The notes beneath the pieces were generated by a model. It saw only the letters and a program-made list of their open reading frames with translations, had not been told where the DNA came from and made no database searches. The position numbers and the translations under genes are program-made. 64,000 nucleotides of DNA from DASVWZ01 sp963715675 (GTDB lineage Bacteria > Acidobacteriota > Terriglobia > Terriglobales > Acidobacteriaceae), in NCBI GenBank assembly GCA_963715675.1, contig OY970265.1:4650001-4714000 (forward strand), written 5' to 3'. This document shows, in pieces, positions 18,443 through 27,695 of the stretch. Every line of letters begins with the position of its first letter. Position 1 is the stretch's first letter.

Positions 18443-19330
18443 ATGAAACCTATGGAACCATGTTGTAGCACCGATTCGAACTCTAGCGGTCGGATGCAGC
18501 ATCAAATTCCAAGGCGGATCATCCAGACCGGAAAGAACGCTTACCCACCATTGCGTAACCAGGCGGCTATCAAGAACATCAGGTTGTTGAACCCGGACTA
18601 CGAACATCTATTCTTTGACAACACGCAGGTCGAAGATTTTGTCGACAGAGAATTCCCTCACTATCGGCCAGTTTTTGATTCCTTTCAATACCCCATCCAG
18701 CGATACGATTTTTTTCGTTATCTCGCCGTCTACCGCTACGGCGGCTTTTATTTTGATTTGGATGTGCTATTGGCCTCAAACCTCTCTGGCCTCTTGGAAC
18801 ATGGTTGCGTTTTTCCATTTGAGACGCTCACGGTCAGCCAATTCTTGCGTGACGATCTTGGGATGGATTGGCAGGTTGGCAACTACGCCTTCGGAGCTGC
18901 TCGAGGTCATGTCTTTCTCGAGGCGATAATCGAAAACTGCGTCCGGGGGCAGCGGGATCCCGAGTGGGTCAAACCAATGATGCGGGGATCACCGCCACTG
19001 CTGGACGACGAATTCTTTATCCTGAACTCAACGGGTCCAGGATTGATTTCCCGAACCTTGGCAGAAAATAAAGAGCTAGCCAAGACCGTCACCGTTCTCT
19101 TTCCTGACGATGTGTGCGACGTGCACAACTGCTGGAATCGCTTCGGCGACTGGGGCGTACACCTCGCGGATAGCTCCTGGCGAAAGAAGAAAAGTTTCGT
19201 GCATGAAAAGTTTTCGAGTTTTTGTTGGCGGTGGATCCAATACAGGAATGTGCAGAGGGCCCGCCGACTCGGAAAATCTCGGTGCCATCTAGGTACGCAT
19301 TTACTGTCCGCTGCAGAAACCCGGGGATGA
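18443..19330 (+). CDS. GT32-type glycosyltransferase (DXD sugar-binding, OCH1/capsular family), copy 1
   Basis: About 295 residues. IPRRIIQTGKNAYPP is the family N-terminus; YDFFRYLAVYRYGGFYFDLD contains the metal/nucleotide-sugar DxD. The retaining GT32 family adds Gal, Man or GlcNAc-type sugars. The ATG at 18443 has GGGAGAT seven bases upstream, better than a possible start at 18404. It is a close paralog of the N-terminal half of the 23734 gene (YPIQRYDFFRYL, FLEAIIENCVRGQRDP and WVKPMMRGSPPLL are identical), but it ends where the other continues into a GT2 domain. Confidence 0.85.
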   Translation: MKPMEPCCSTDSNSSGRMQHQIPRRIIQTGKNAYPPLRNQAAIKNIRLLNPDYEHLFFDNTQVEDFVDREFPHYRPVFDSFQYPIQRYDFFRYLAVYRYGGFYFDLDVLLASNLSGLLEHGCVFPFETLTVSQFLRDDLGMDWQVGNYAFGAARGHVFLEAIIENCVRGQRDPEWVKPMMRGSPPLLDDEFFILNSTGPGLISRTLAENKELAKTVTVLFPDDVCDVHNCWNRFGDWGVHLADSSWRKKKSFVHEKFSSFCWRWIQYRNVQRARRLGKSRCHLGTHLLSAAETRG

Positions 19331-19717
19331 AAGTGGTTGCTGGTTGGAAAGCCGCAAAATAGGTGCACTGGATGAGTTGGTGCACATTCGACCGGGAAAG
19401 CCGACCCTAGGCGCACACGTGGAAAGGTTTCACGGGCGCGCTGCGGCAAGAGTGCGCGGGTGGTAAGTTGGTTTCAGAACTTATTCGATGCGCTGGGGAA
19501 GGTGGCGGTTTGGCGCATCGCGGACACCGAGTGCCGAAACAGCAGCTTGGGATCGAAACGCCGAAGGCGACATGTTGCGCAGACGGCCATGGCCGAAAGA
19601 TTAGAGGCCACTGCTCTTTGGAAGCCAGCCGTTGTACTTTCGATTCTGGCGCTCACTTCGTTGCATCGCTAAACTCTCCTTACGACGCAAAATGTCGTCG
19701 TCGGAGGCCCGAGGCAA
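19331..19717. other. Intergenic region, no gene supported
   Basis: 387 bases between the first GT32 gene and the secreted beta-helix gene. A 70-codon frame (19460-19672) ending in a hydrophobic run (WKPAVVLSILALTSL) has no recognisable homology and no ribosome-binding site. I looked for a decayed GT2 domain matching the fusion paralog and found none. The upstream region of the next gene may hold its promoter, but no good -35/-10 pair is visible. Confidence 0.4.
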
Positions 19718-21925
19718 ATGAGAGCAGATCGTTCGCATCCATTCCCCCTTATCTCGATATTGTTATTGTTTTCTACACTTTCGTATGGGCAGGCATGGTC
19801 GGGCGTACTAGCGTCCGGTCGGGCGATCGACTGGGGGAATGCGGGACTGCCCGCTACCCTGCCGGATGGAGAAACCGCGCCGAATCCGTGGACGCCACCC
19901 ACTCGGACACTTTGCACAACCATCAATCCATCCGGGGATACCTCAGGCGCCACCGACTACACCGACATCACAAACGCTCTCTCAAGTTGCACGGCGGGGA
20001 CATATATTCTGCTGAGTTCCGGCACGTTTTACATTGCTTCGAGCATATACATGGTCGGCGCAAGCGTTACTCTGCGCGGCAGCGGCGCGCAGAACACGAC
20101 AATCGAGATCGAAGGCAGCGGGCAACTTCAAATAGGGGCGGCATGGGGCGGGTCATCGGCTACGCTGACATCCGGCTCCAATTATGCGAAAGGTTCGACA
20201 TCCATCACCATCAACACGAGTTCGCCCCCAAGCGCAGGCAACATCGCATGGCTCACGCAGTGCGACACAGGGACAAGCGGTAATCCCTGCTCAGGCACTC
20301 CGGTCGATAATGGCAGCGTGTTCGTCTGCGGCGGTAATAGCGTATGTGAATACGGCACTGGGTCTCCAGAGGTTCCGACACACCAATATCAGGTGCTTTA
20401 CATCACTTCCGTTACCAGCCTGGGAAGCAACAACTACAGCCTTGGCATCAGTCCCGGTCTTTACATGCCGAACTGGGCATACTCGCTGACTCCCGTACTG
20501 AATTGGCAGGATCAAGCTCATGTCGCTATAGGCATGGGGGTGGAAGACATGACCCTGAATGTTGTCACTGCCACTGGAGCAGCATATAGCATGGGTCCAG
20601 CTTATGCCTCTTGGACGAGGGGGGTAAGATTCATCGGCAACCCTCCGGGCCGTGTTGTCTCCGTAGGACCAAACACGAAAAGTTGCCTGTTCATGAACAA
20701 TTACGTCTTTGGCCAAACACCCAGCGCCCTCAGTTCTGGCTATGTCAACGTGATTGAGCAGGGGTACGATTCCGATGACCTACTCCTGAACAACATCATC
20801 CAAGGCGGAACGTACACCCTCGGCGGAGGTAGAGACGAGGGTGTTGTGATGGCGTATAACTACGGTCGTGACGGAGAAACCACCCTCTATCTTGGTGAAT
20901 TTCAGCACGAAGATGAATCCAGTTTTATCCTGCGGGAAGCCAACCAGATGGACAATTCGCAGGATGATGATACGTGGGGAACTCATCATTTCAACACATG
21001 GTTCCGCAATTACTACTCAGGATGGGACCCGCCTTATTACAACTCTGCTGGCAATCCAAGCGGAATCAAGATCGACGCCTACTCCCGATTTGAGAACGCA
21101 GTCGGGAACGTCATCGGGAGCGCCTATATCACGAACTACGCAAGCTCGTCCAACTACGCTTTCGACTTCGGTACGGGCGACTCCTTGAATCAGCCAACTT
21201 CGATGCGCTGGGGCAATTACGACACGGTGACAAAAGCGGTTCGCTGGTGCGGCGATTCCAGTGATCCCGGGTGGTCAACGACTTGCGGTAGCACGTCGGA
21301 AGTGCCATCAAGTTTGCCGAGTCCGAACACTGCATACTCCAATCCCGTGCCGAGTACTACGACACTTCCGATATCGTTTTTCATGAACGGCATGACCGCT
21401 CATCCAAACGGCGGCACGGGATTGAGCTGGTGGAAAGTCTGCACAAGCTGGAATACATTTCCGACGAGTTGCGCGGCAACGCAGACGCAGCCGTTTCCTC
21501 CAATTGGTCCAGATGTCACCGGCGGGCCAAACATCAATGGTTACGCTTACGATATTCCGGCGGAAGTCGCTTTCATGAATCTGCCGATTGATTCGACCTA
21601 CCAGAACTCTTACACTGTTACAGGGTCGCGCTGGTCGAGCGGAACAGAGACGCTGACTGTCTCCAGTTTGCCGAATGTGTTTCACTTGATGGGTGGCTTT
21701 CGGTTGACCGGCGCGAACTCAGCGTGCAACCCGTCGGGCGGAGAGCTGTTTATGACGAGCTCAAGCACGACGACGGTGAGCTATGCCCTGACGTCGAATC
21801 CGGGCGTAAGTTGCACGGGAACGATGTTATTCCCCGACGTGCGCCAGTTTGATGAGCGCGTGTACCAAAACGATTCTGGGGGAGATCCTTCCCCCCCGAC
21901 CGGCCTCAGCGCGATTGTTCAGTGA
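19718..21925 (+). CDS. Secreted right-handed beta-helix (pectin-lyase-fold) protein
   Basis: 735 residues. The N-terminus MRADRSHPFPLISILLLFSTLSYGQA is a Sec signal peptide with cleavage expected near SYGQA. The mature part is rich in Gly, Ser, Thr and Asn and has repeated short strands (TLRGSGAQNTTIEIEGSG, VEDMTLNVVTATG, VRFIGNPPG, NNIIQGGTYTLGGG, EGVVMAYNYGRDG) of a parallel beta-helix opening with a pectate-lyase-3-like TDYTDITNALSSC. It could be a periplasmic or outer-surface lyase or epimerase trimming the polymer. No catalytic residues can be assigned by eye. Confidence 0.7.
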   Translation: MRADRSHPFPLISILLLFSTLSYGQAWSGVLASGRAIDWGNAGLPATLPDGETAPNPWTPPTRTLCTTINPSGDTSGATDYTDITNALSSCTAGTYILLSSGTFYIASSIYMVGASVTLRGSGAQNTTIEIEGSGQLQIGAAWGGSSATLTSGSNYAKGSTSITINTSSPPSAGNIAWLTQCDTGTSGNPCSGTPVDNGSVFVCGGNSVCEYGTGSPEVPTHQYQVLYITSVTSLGSNNYSLGISPGLYMPNWAYSLTPVLNWQDQAHVAIGMGVEDMTLNVVTATGAAYSMGPAYASWTRGVRFIGNPPGRVVSVGPNTKSCLFMNNYVFGQTPSALSSGYVNVIEQGYDSDDLLLNNIIQGGTYTLGGGRDEGVVMAYNYGRDGETTLYLGEFQHEDESSFILREANQMDNSQDDDTWGTHHFNTWFRNYYSGWDPPYYNSAGNPSGIKIDAYSRFENAVGNVIGSAYITNYASSSNYAFDFGTGDSLNQPTSMRWGNYDTVTKAVRWCGDSSDPGWSTTCGSTSEVPSSLPSPNTAYSNPVPSTTTLPISFFMNGMTAHPNGGTGLSWWKVCTSWNTFPTSCAATQTQPFPPIGPDVTGGPNINGYAYDIPAEVAFMNLPIDSTYQNSYTVTGSRWSSGTETLTVSSLPNVFHLMGGFRLTGANSACNPSGGELFMTSSSTTTVSYALTSNPGVSCTGTMLFPDVRQFDERVYQNDSGGDPSPPTGLSAIVQ

Positions 21926-22252
21926 TGTTAACCTCGCGACCAACCGTCCACGCCTCGCGTGGTCACAAGTCCGTTTGGAGCGCTTAGGCAAAAACCTTCG
22001 CGGTTTTCTCGTAGCCCGCGCCTAAGCCGTCCTAAAGGGTTGTAGATGCTAGCACCACCTATACTGCCCCGTCGCTGGTTCGGCGACCGCAGCGACCTAG
22101 GCGTCGCCATTGAATTAAAGCGTCTCGCGCTGTTGAGGATCTGAGCGATCCCGGCTGATTTGGGCTCAGAGATTGAATACCCCAAAGAGCCCAGCCACTC
22201 GGCACTGCGGAGGTTTTATAACGCATTCCGCTCCGAACTTTCCGAACTATAT
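21926..22252. other. Intergenic region with hairpins
   Basis: 327 bases after the beta-helix gene. It holds two stem-loops described separately and otherwise no supportable gene. A TTG at 22160 could extend the following GT4 by 31 residues, but that stretch (EYPKEPSHSALRRFYNAFRS) has no family support. Confidence 0.4.
21948..22027 (+). terminator. Two consecutive hairpins after the beta-helix gene (possible terminator)
   Basis: The perfect hairpin CCACGC-CTC-GCGTGG occupies 21948-21962, 23 bases after the stop. A second, larger inverted repeat, GCTTAGGC at 21982-21989 with GCCTAAGC at 22020-22027, encloses an inner stem AAAACC-TTCGC-GGTTTT (21991-22007). Neither is followed by a U-tract, so a classical intrinsic terminator is not proven; mRNA stabilisation is an alternative. 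Confidence 0.35.
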
Positions 22253-23488
22253 ATGAATAAGCAGCAAGTCTTGCAAAAGCCTGACCAGAGTAACGCCGCC
22301 ACTGCTCCAGCACCGTATAAACTGGAAGCCGCTCTGCTCACAGGGTGCCAAGACAGACCGTATGCATTCGGCCTATCGATGGCTCTGGCTTCAAGGGGTA
22401 TAAGCTTAGATGTCCTCGGCAGTGACGAAGTGGACAGCCCCGAACTACATACAACGTGCAAACTACGTTTTCTGAACATGCGGGCAAGTCGGCGCCAGAG
22501 TGCCAGTCTCGCGAGCAAAGCGTTGGGATCCATAAGGTATTACGCGCGGCTTATGCGATATGCCATGAACGTCAAGCCGAAGATATTTCACATCTTGTGG
22601 AATAACAGGTTAGAGTACTTTGATCGAACACTTCTAATGCTGTACTACAAGACCTGCGGGAAGAAGATTGCTCTCACTGCGCACAACGTTAATCAGGCCC
22701 GAAGAGACTCGAAGGACTCTCTGCTAAATCGGCTGACATTGAGAATTCAGTATCATCTCGCGGATCACATCTTTGTTCACACCCAAAAGATGAAGAATGA
22801 ACTCCTCCAGGATTTTGGAGTGCGGGAAAAAGCGGTAACCGTCATCCCGTTTGGGATTAATAATTCTATTCCTAACACAGATCTTACCTCGACGCAGGCG
22901 AAGCAGAGGTTGGGTATCGCGGAATGTGAAAGAACGCTACTTTTTCTGGGAAGACTCAGACCTTACAAAGGTCTTGAATACCTGCTGACTGCATTTCAAA
23001 TGCTTGGGACGAGCGACGCGAATTACAGACTTATAATCGCCAGTGAGCCAAAAAAAGGCAGCGAAGACTATTTGGATGGAATTCGCCAGAAGATTAGTCA
23101 GGAACTTAATCCTGGACAGATAATCCTGAGGATGCAATTCATTCCTGACGAAGAGATGGAGCTCTATCTCAAAGCGGCCGACGTCCTTGTACTCCCTTAC
23201 AAGGAGATCTTCCAAAGTGGTGTGCTGTTCCTAGGCTACAGTTTTGGCTTGCCCGTGGTCGCGACTGATGTGGGATCTTTCAGAGAAGAAATAATTGAGG
23301 GCAGGACGGGTTTCTTGTGCAAGCCGGCTGATCCAACAGATCTGGCCAAGACCCTCGAAACGTATTTCCAGAGTGACCTGTACAAAGAGTTACCAATCCG
23401 GCGTCTGGAGATACGAGATTATGGTTATACCCAGCATTCGTGGGAAGCCGTCGGAGAGTTGACACGGGATGTTTATGCACGGCTATAG
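22253..23488 (+). CDS. Glycosyltransferase family 4
   Basis: About 411 residues, GT-B fold. TAHNVNQARRDSKD, HTQKMKNELLQDFG and KAVTVIPFGINN close the N-domain; TLLFLGRLRPYKGLEYLLTA, RLIIASEPKKGSED and FQSGVLFLGYSFGLPVVATD form the donor domain. The usual first Glu of the E-x7-E block is replaced in that last motif, as in several bacterial GT4 subfamilies that use GDP- or UDP-sugars. Start chosen at the ATG at 22253; a TTG at 22160 is possible. It lies between the two GT32 paralogs. Confidence 0.85.
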   Translation: MNKQQVLQKPDQSNAATAPAPYKLEAALLTGCQDRPYAFGLSMALASRGISLDVLGSDEVDSPELHTTCKLRFLNMRASRRQSASLASKALGSIRYYARLMRYAMNVKPKIFHILWNNRLEYFDRTLLMLYYKTCGKKIALTAHNVNQARRDSKDSLLNRLTLRIQYHLADHIFVHTQKMKNELLQDFGVREKAVTVIPFGINNSIPNTDLTSTQAKQRLGIAECERTLLFLGRLRPYKGLEYLLTAFQMLGTSDANYRLIIASEPKKGSEDYLDGIRQKISQELNPGQIILRMQFIPDEEMELYLKAADVLVLPYKEIFQSGVLFLGYSFGLPVVATDVGSFREEIIEGRTGFLCKPADPTDLAKTLETYFQSDLYKELPIRRLEIRDYGYTQHSWEAVGELTRDVYARL

Positions 23489-23733
23489 GGCGCTATGTTG
23501 TGAAACCTTTGGTATCAATTCTGAGCTGGGGCCAAACACCTGGTGCTTCGCAATTGCAGTAAATCTACGATACGACACTACGCCGACGGACGGCATTCGT
23601 CGGCCGCCATCGGCGAGCCCACGCGGAAAGTAATGGGACCAAGCCGGAGGCTCGCCGCACGCGGATGACCTTAGCGCACTCAGGACTTTGGATTCTCATT
23701 CCCACCCTGCTCCGCTGAAAGTGAGATTTTTCT

Positions 23734-25665
23734 GTGCGATCGCCCTCTACATCTGATTCAGACTCCAGGCCTCCAATGCAGTGTCAAATTCCGCGACGGA
23801 TCATCCAGGCCTGGAACAGTGCTAACCCTCCGTTACGCAGCCGAGCTGTGATGGCGAATATGAAACTGTTGAACGCGGATTACGAATATCTATTCTTCGA
23901 CAATCCAAAGGTAGAAGAATTCATCGGGCGAGAATTTCCGCAGTACCGCTGGGTTTTTGACTCCTTTCGATATCCTATTCAACGCTACGATTTCTTTCGG
24001 TATCTGGTAGTCTACCGCTACGGAGGGTTCTACTTTGACCTGGATGTCTTGCTGGCTTCCAGCCTTTCAGATCTCCTGAAACATGGGTGTGTTTTCCCAT
24101 TCGAGGCAATCACTGTCAGTCGTTTCTTGCGCAACAATCTCGGGATGGACTGGCAAATCGGGAGTTACGCATTTGGCGCTGCCCCGGGACATGCCTTTCT
24201 CGAGGCGATAATCGAAAACTGCGTCCGAGGGCAGCGGGATCCCAATTGGGTCAAACCGATGATGCGCGGGTCGCCCCCACTGCTCGAGGATGAGTTCCTT
24301 ATCCTCAATTCAACCGGTTCCGGATTGGTTTCCCGAACCTTGGCCGAGAACCCTGAGCTGGCCAAGACGGTTACAGTTCTTTTCCCCGACGACGTGTGCG
24401 ACGTCCGCAACTGGAATCGCTTCGGGGAGCGCGGCATTCATCTAATGGAAAGTTCCTGGCGACGCAACAGGAATTTCATTAGCCGGACGTTCTCTGCCTA
24501 CTGCTGGCGTTGGATACAGTATAACAATATTAAGCGGAGTATCCGACTCGGGAAGTCGAGGCACTACCCGTCCACACAGCGCGTCCTCGAAAGGCGCCTA
24601 GATGAAACCCGGTTACAGTCAGAAAGCGTCAACCCCATTCCTCTGGTGTCGATTCTCATACCTGCCTACAACGCGGAAAAATGGGTTGCGGATACGATTC
24701 GCTCCGCGCTGGTGCAGACGTGGCAGCGCAAGGAGATCATTGTCGTCGACGATGGTTCCACAGATCAGACACTGGCGATCGCGCGACAGTTTGAATCGGA
24801 CTCCGTGCGAGTGGTAACGCAGGAGAATCAGGGGGCGGCCTCAGCCAGAAACAAGGCTTTTTCTTTGAGCCAGGGAGACTATATTCAGTGGTTGGACGCC
24901 GATGACCTCTTGGCTCCCGACAAAATTGAAAAGCAGATGGAGGCATTGGATCGTTGTCCAAGCAAACGTGCCCTTTTTTCCTCTGGATGGGGACAGTTCA
25001 TGTACCGATGCTATCGGGCGAAGTTTGTACCGACTTCACTGTGGTGTGATCTGTCTAATACCGAATGGCTGCTGCGAAAAATGGGGCAAAACCTCCACAT
25101 GCCGACCGCTACTTGGCTCGCCAGCCGTGAGTTGACCGAAGCCGCGGGCCCCTGGAACACCGCCCTGTGTACAGACGACGACGGCGAGTACTTCTGTCGG
25201 GTTCTTCTCGCGAGCGATGGCGTCCGATTCGTGCCGGAAGCGAAAGTGTACTATCGTTTCTCTGGGTCCAGCAGCGTGAGCTACATTGGCAGATCGAATC
25301 GTAAGCGCGAGTCTCAGTGGCACTCGATGCAGCTGCACATCAGCTATTTGCGGTCGTTGGAGGACAGCGAACGGGCTCGAGCCGCTTGTGTGATCTACCT
25401 GCGAAACTGGCTGGTCCATTTTTATCCGGACAGGCAGGATATCGTTAAGCAGGTGGAGCAGATGACCAGAAACCTGGGAGGACAGCTCCAACCGCCACGC
25501 TTGGCCTGGAAGTACTCTTGGATCATGATGATATTTGGCTGGCGTCTAGCCAAGCGTGCTGAGCTGTTTCTGCTAAATCTGAGGTGGTCGTGCGTGAGGC
25601 TTTGGGATAAGATTCTTTTCCGCATTGAGGGCCGAAAGATATCCGATCCCGGGTTAGCGTCTTAG
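23734..25665 (+). CDS. Bifunctional GT32-GT2 fusion glycosyltransferase, copy 2
   Basis: 643 residues. Residues 1-285 are a GT32 domain (CQIPRRIIQAW, YDFFRYLVVYRYGGFYFDLD with the DxD), nearly colinear with the stand-alone GT32 at 18443. After a linker (about 285-303) a complete GT2 domain follows: PLVSILIPAYNAEKWV, IIVVDDGSTDQTL, YIQWLDADDLLAPD (DxD), and CTDDDGEYFCRVLL in the acceptor region. It could add two consecutive sugars. It starts at a GTG (23734), with an in-frame ATG at 23776 at the point where similarity to the paralog begins. The upstream 245-base gap shows no clear promoter. Confidence 0.85.
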   Translation: MRSPSTSDSDSRPPMQCQIPRRIIQAWNSANPPLRSRAVMANMKLLNADYEYLFFDNPKVEEFIGREFPQYRWVFDSFRYPIQRYDFFRYLVVYRYGGFYFDLDVLLASSLSDLLKHGCVFPFEAITVSRFLRNNLGMDWQIGSYAFGAAPGHAFLEAIIENCVRGQRDPNWVKPMMRGSPPLLEDEFLILNSTGSGLVSRTLAENPELAKTVTVLFPDDVCDVRNWNRFGERGIHLMESSWRRNRNFISRTFSAYCWRWIQYNNIKRSIRLGKSRHYPSTQRVLERRLDETRLQSESVNPIPLVSILIPAYNAEKWVADTIRSALVQTWQRKEIIVVDDGSTDQTLAIARQFESDSVRVVTQENQGAASARNKAFSLSQGDYIQWLDADDLLAPDKIEKQMEALDRCPSKRALFSSGWGQFMYRCYRAKFVPTSLWCDLSNTEWLLRKMGQNLHMPTATWLASRELTEAAGPWNTALCTDDDGEYFCRVLLASDGVRFVPEAKVYYRFSGSSSVSYIGRSNRKRESQWHSMQLHISYLRSLEDSERARAACVIYLRNWLVHFYPDRQDIVKQVEQMTRNLGGQLQPPRLAWKYSWIMMIFGWRLAKRAELFLLNLRWSCVRLWDKILFRIEGRKISDPGLAS

Positions 25666-25921
25666 GAGAACGGAGCTACTGATTTGCAGCGATTCTGGCG
25701 TGTAAGACGGCCCTCATGACAGGATCGTTTTATGACGGGCAGCAAGCCAGACCATCGGTAGGGGAAACTAGGCCAGTCATCAGGTGCAACACAATAGAGC
25801 CACCGGCACTCCAAGGCTCGCGGAATTGAGGAGCCAAAAAGAGAATGTGGCGCTGATCTGCCCGCTAAGCTGATGAAACGGTGAGTCGCAAGCCCATATC
25901 AGATTTTTCGTGAGGAGGTCA

Positions 25922-26869
25922 ATGAAGAGGAAAGCATTGGTGACTGGCGCAGAGGGATTTATCGGTTCCCATCTGGTTAGGTTTCTGCAGGCGAAGGGGT
26001 GGAATGTAATCGGTGGGTACCGCTTGCATGATACTAACTCGTTCCCGAAGTTACGAAATCTGACGTTTGTTCAGTGTGACCTGGCCTACGGCCAGCGCGT
26101 GGAACAGGTGGTCAAACAGTGCAGGCCTACGCACGTCTTCCACCTAGCAGCGCAGAGTTTGCCCACGGTTTCCTGGGCGGATCCCTTTTCGACTTTCGAA
26201 TCGAACATCCTGGGATCACTGCACCTGTTCGAGGCGATTCGCCACTTGAAGCGCCCTCCCGTCGTGGTTTCAGCCTGCTCGAGTGCCGAATACGGACGTG
26301 TGCCGGCGTCGGCGATACCGGTAACCGAAGATCAGCCGCTGCGACCTCTGCATCCGTACGGCATCAGCAAAGTATGCCTGGAGTTACTGGCGCGGGAATA
26401 TTTCCTCGATTACAAAATCCCGGCAGTCAACCTGCGACTGTTCAACACTACCGGCCCGGGGAAGACCAATGATGCGCCCTCGGATTTCGTACGCCAGATC
26501 ATTCGGATCAAGAAGGGCCTGCAGCCACCGGTTATCGATGTCGGAAACTTGAAACCACGTCGCGCTTTTCTCGATGTCAACGATGCAGTACAAGGCTTTT
26601 ACCTCGCAGCCCTCAACGGAGAACGCGGCGAGGCGTATAACCTTTGCGCAACGTCGACCCACGAGATCGGCAAACTGCTGCGAACGGCGATTCGGCTATC
26701 GGGTGTAAAGGCCGAGATACGGCCTGCGGCACACCTGATGCGGCCTTCCGATGAGAAGATCATCTTCGGCAGAACCGATAAGATCCGCAAGGATACGGGT
26801 TGGACGCCGATCTTCTCGATCGAGCAGACTCTCAAGTCGATGTTGGAGTACTGGGATCGGATAATGTAA
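25922..26869 (+). CDS. SDR nucleotide-sugar epimerase/reductase, RMD-like
   Basis: About 315 residues, extended SDR. ALVTGAEGFIGSHLVRFL binds NAD(P); VVSACSSAEYG supplies the Ser; HPYGISKVCLELL carries the catalytic Tyr-x3-Lys. FNTTGPGKTND, VGNLKPRRAFLDVNDAV and the end TGWTPIFSIEQTLKSMLEYW match GDP-4-keto-6-deoxymannose reductase (RMD) and related GDP-sugar 4,6-dehydratases. AGGAGG precedes the ATG by five bases, which fixes the start. It stands directly before the GDP-heptose genes, so a GDP-6-deoxyheptose reductase or dehydratase (DmhB/DmhA-like) is an attractive alternative. Confidence 0.8.
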   Translation: MKRKALVTGAEGFIGSHLVRFLQAKGWNVIGGYRLHDTNSFPKLRNLTFVQCDLAYGQRVEQVVKQCRPTHVFHLAAQSLPTVSWADPFSTFESNILGSLHLFEAIRHLKRPPVVVSACSSAEYGRVPASAIPVTEDQPLRPLHPYGISKVCLELLAREYFLDYKIPAVNLRLFNTTGPGKTNDAPSDFVRQIIRIKKGLQPPVIDVGNLKPRRAFLDVNDAVQGFYLAALNGERGEAYNLCATSTHEIGKLLRTAIRLSGVKAEIRPAAHLMRPSDEKIIFGRTDKIRKDTGWTPIFSIEQTLKSMLEYWDRIM

Positions 26870-26889
26870 CGTCAGCAAACTGCGGCAGT

Positions 26890-27654
26890 GTGATCTTAGT
26901 GACAAGAAGCGCCATACACGATGTCAAAGCTGTTCTGCTGGTCGGCGGATTGGGAACACGCTTGCGCTCTGCCGTACCCTCCGCGCCTAAAGTGCTGGCT
27001 TCGGTCGGAAAGAGATCCTTCCTTCAGTTACTGGTTAGCCAGCTTCGTTCGCAGGGAATCAATCATCTAGTGATGTGTACGGGCTACCTGGCAGAACAGA
27101 TTGAAAGTGAATTCGGTAATGGCCAGGCTTGGGACGTTGCGATTGAATACTCTAGGGAAGAGCAACCCCTTGGCACCGCCGGCGCTGTAAAACTGGCACA
27201 GCACTATCTCAAAGATGATTCTGAATTCTTAGTGATGAACGGTGACTCGTTCCTTGAAATTGATTTCCATAACTTCATGGCGTTTCATCGAAGCCACAAC
27301 GCAATGGTGACGCTCGCTGTCCTGAGGGTGGAGAACACAAACCGTTACGGAACTGTGAACGTCGACGCGGACGGCCGAGTCAGAGGTTTTGCGGAGAAAA
27401 CTGGCAGGGAGGTACCTGGATTGGTGAACGGTGGGGTCTACGTCTTTGATCGTGCTGTTCTTCAATGCATCCCGGAACAGCCAGCGAGTTTGGAGAAAGA
27501 CATATTTCCCCAGGTGCTCGAGCAGGGAGTATATGCGCAGGAGCAGCACGGAATGTTCATCGACATAGGTACGCCGGCCGACTACGTGCGCGCTCAGCAG
27601 CTTTGCGATTCCTTGAACGAAGCGGCATCGAAACATCGTGAATCTGCTCAGTAG
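26890..27654 (+). CDS. hddC: D-glycero-alpha-D-manno-heptose-1-phosphate guanylyltransferase (HddC-like)
   Basis: About 254 residues. KAVLLVGGLGTRLRS is the nucleotidyltransferase signature, followed by PKVLASVGKRSFL, EEQPLGTAGAVKLAQ, FLVMNGDSFLEIDF (metal Asp) and GLVNGGVYVFDRA. This would make GDP-D-alpha-D-heptose from heptose 1-phosphate and GTP. The assignment to HddC rather than a glucose- or mannose-1-phosphate enzyme rests on gmhA, gmhB and hddA directly following. Start is a GTG at 26890 (another at 26899); the next in-frame ATG is deep inside the domain. Confidence 0.82.
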   Translation: MILVTRSAIHDVKAVLLVGGLGTRLRSAVPSAPKVLASVGKRSFLQLLVSQLRSQGINHLVMCTGYLAEQIESEFGNGQAWDVAIEYSREEQPLGTAGAVKLAQHYLKDDSEFLVMNGDSFLEIDFHNFMAFHRSHNAMVTLAVLRVENTNRYGTVNVDADGRVRGFAEKTGREVPGLVNGGVYVFDRAVLQCIPEQPASLEKDIFPQVLEQGVYAQEQHGMFIDIGTPADYVRAQQLCDSLNEAASKHRESAQ

Positions 27655-27695
27655 AACTCAGTTGGTGTGCTAGTAGTAGTCCGCGGGAGACTGAA

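Noticed and set aside
19468..20283. 271-codon + frame overlapping the start of the beta-helix gene
   Set aside because: The overlapping frame from 19718 has a signal peptide and long fold-consistent sequence; this one is His/Arg-rich out-of-frame text with no start signal.
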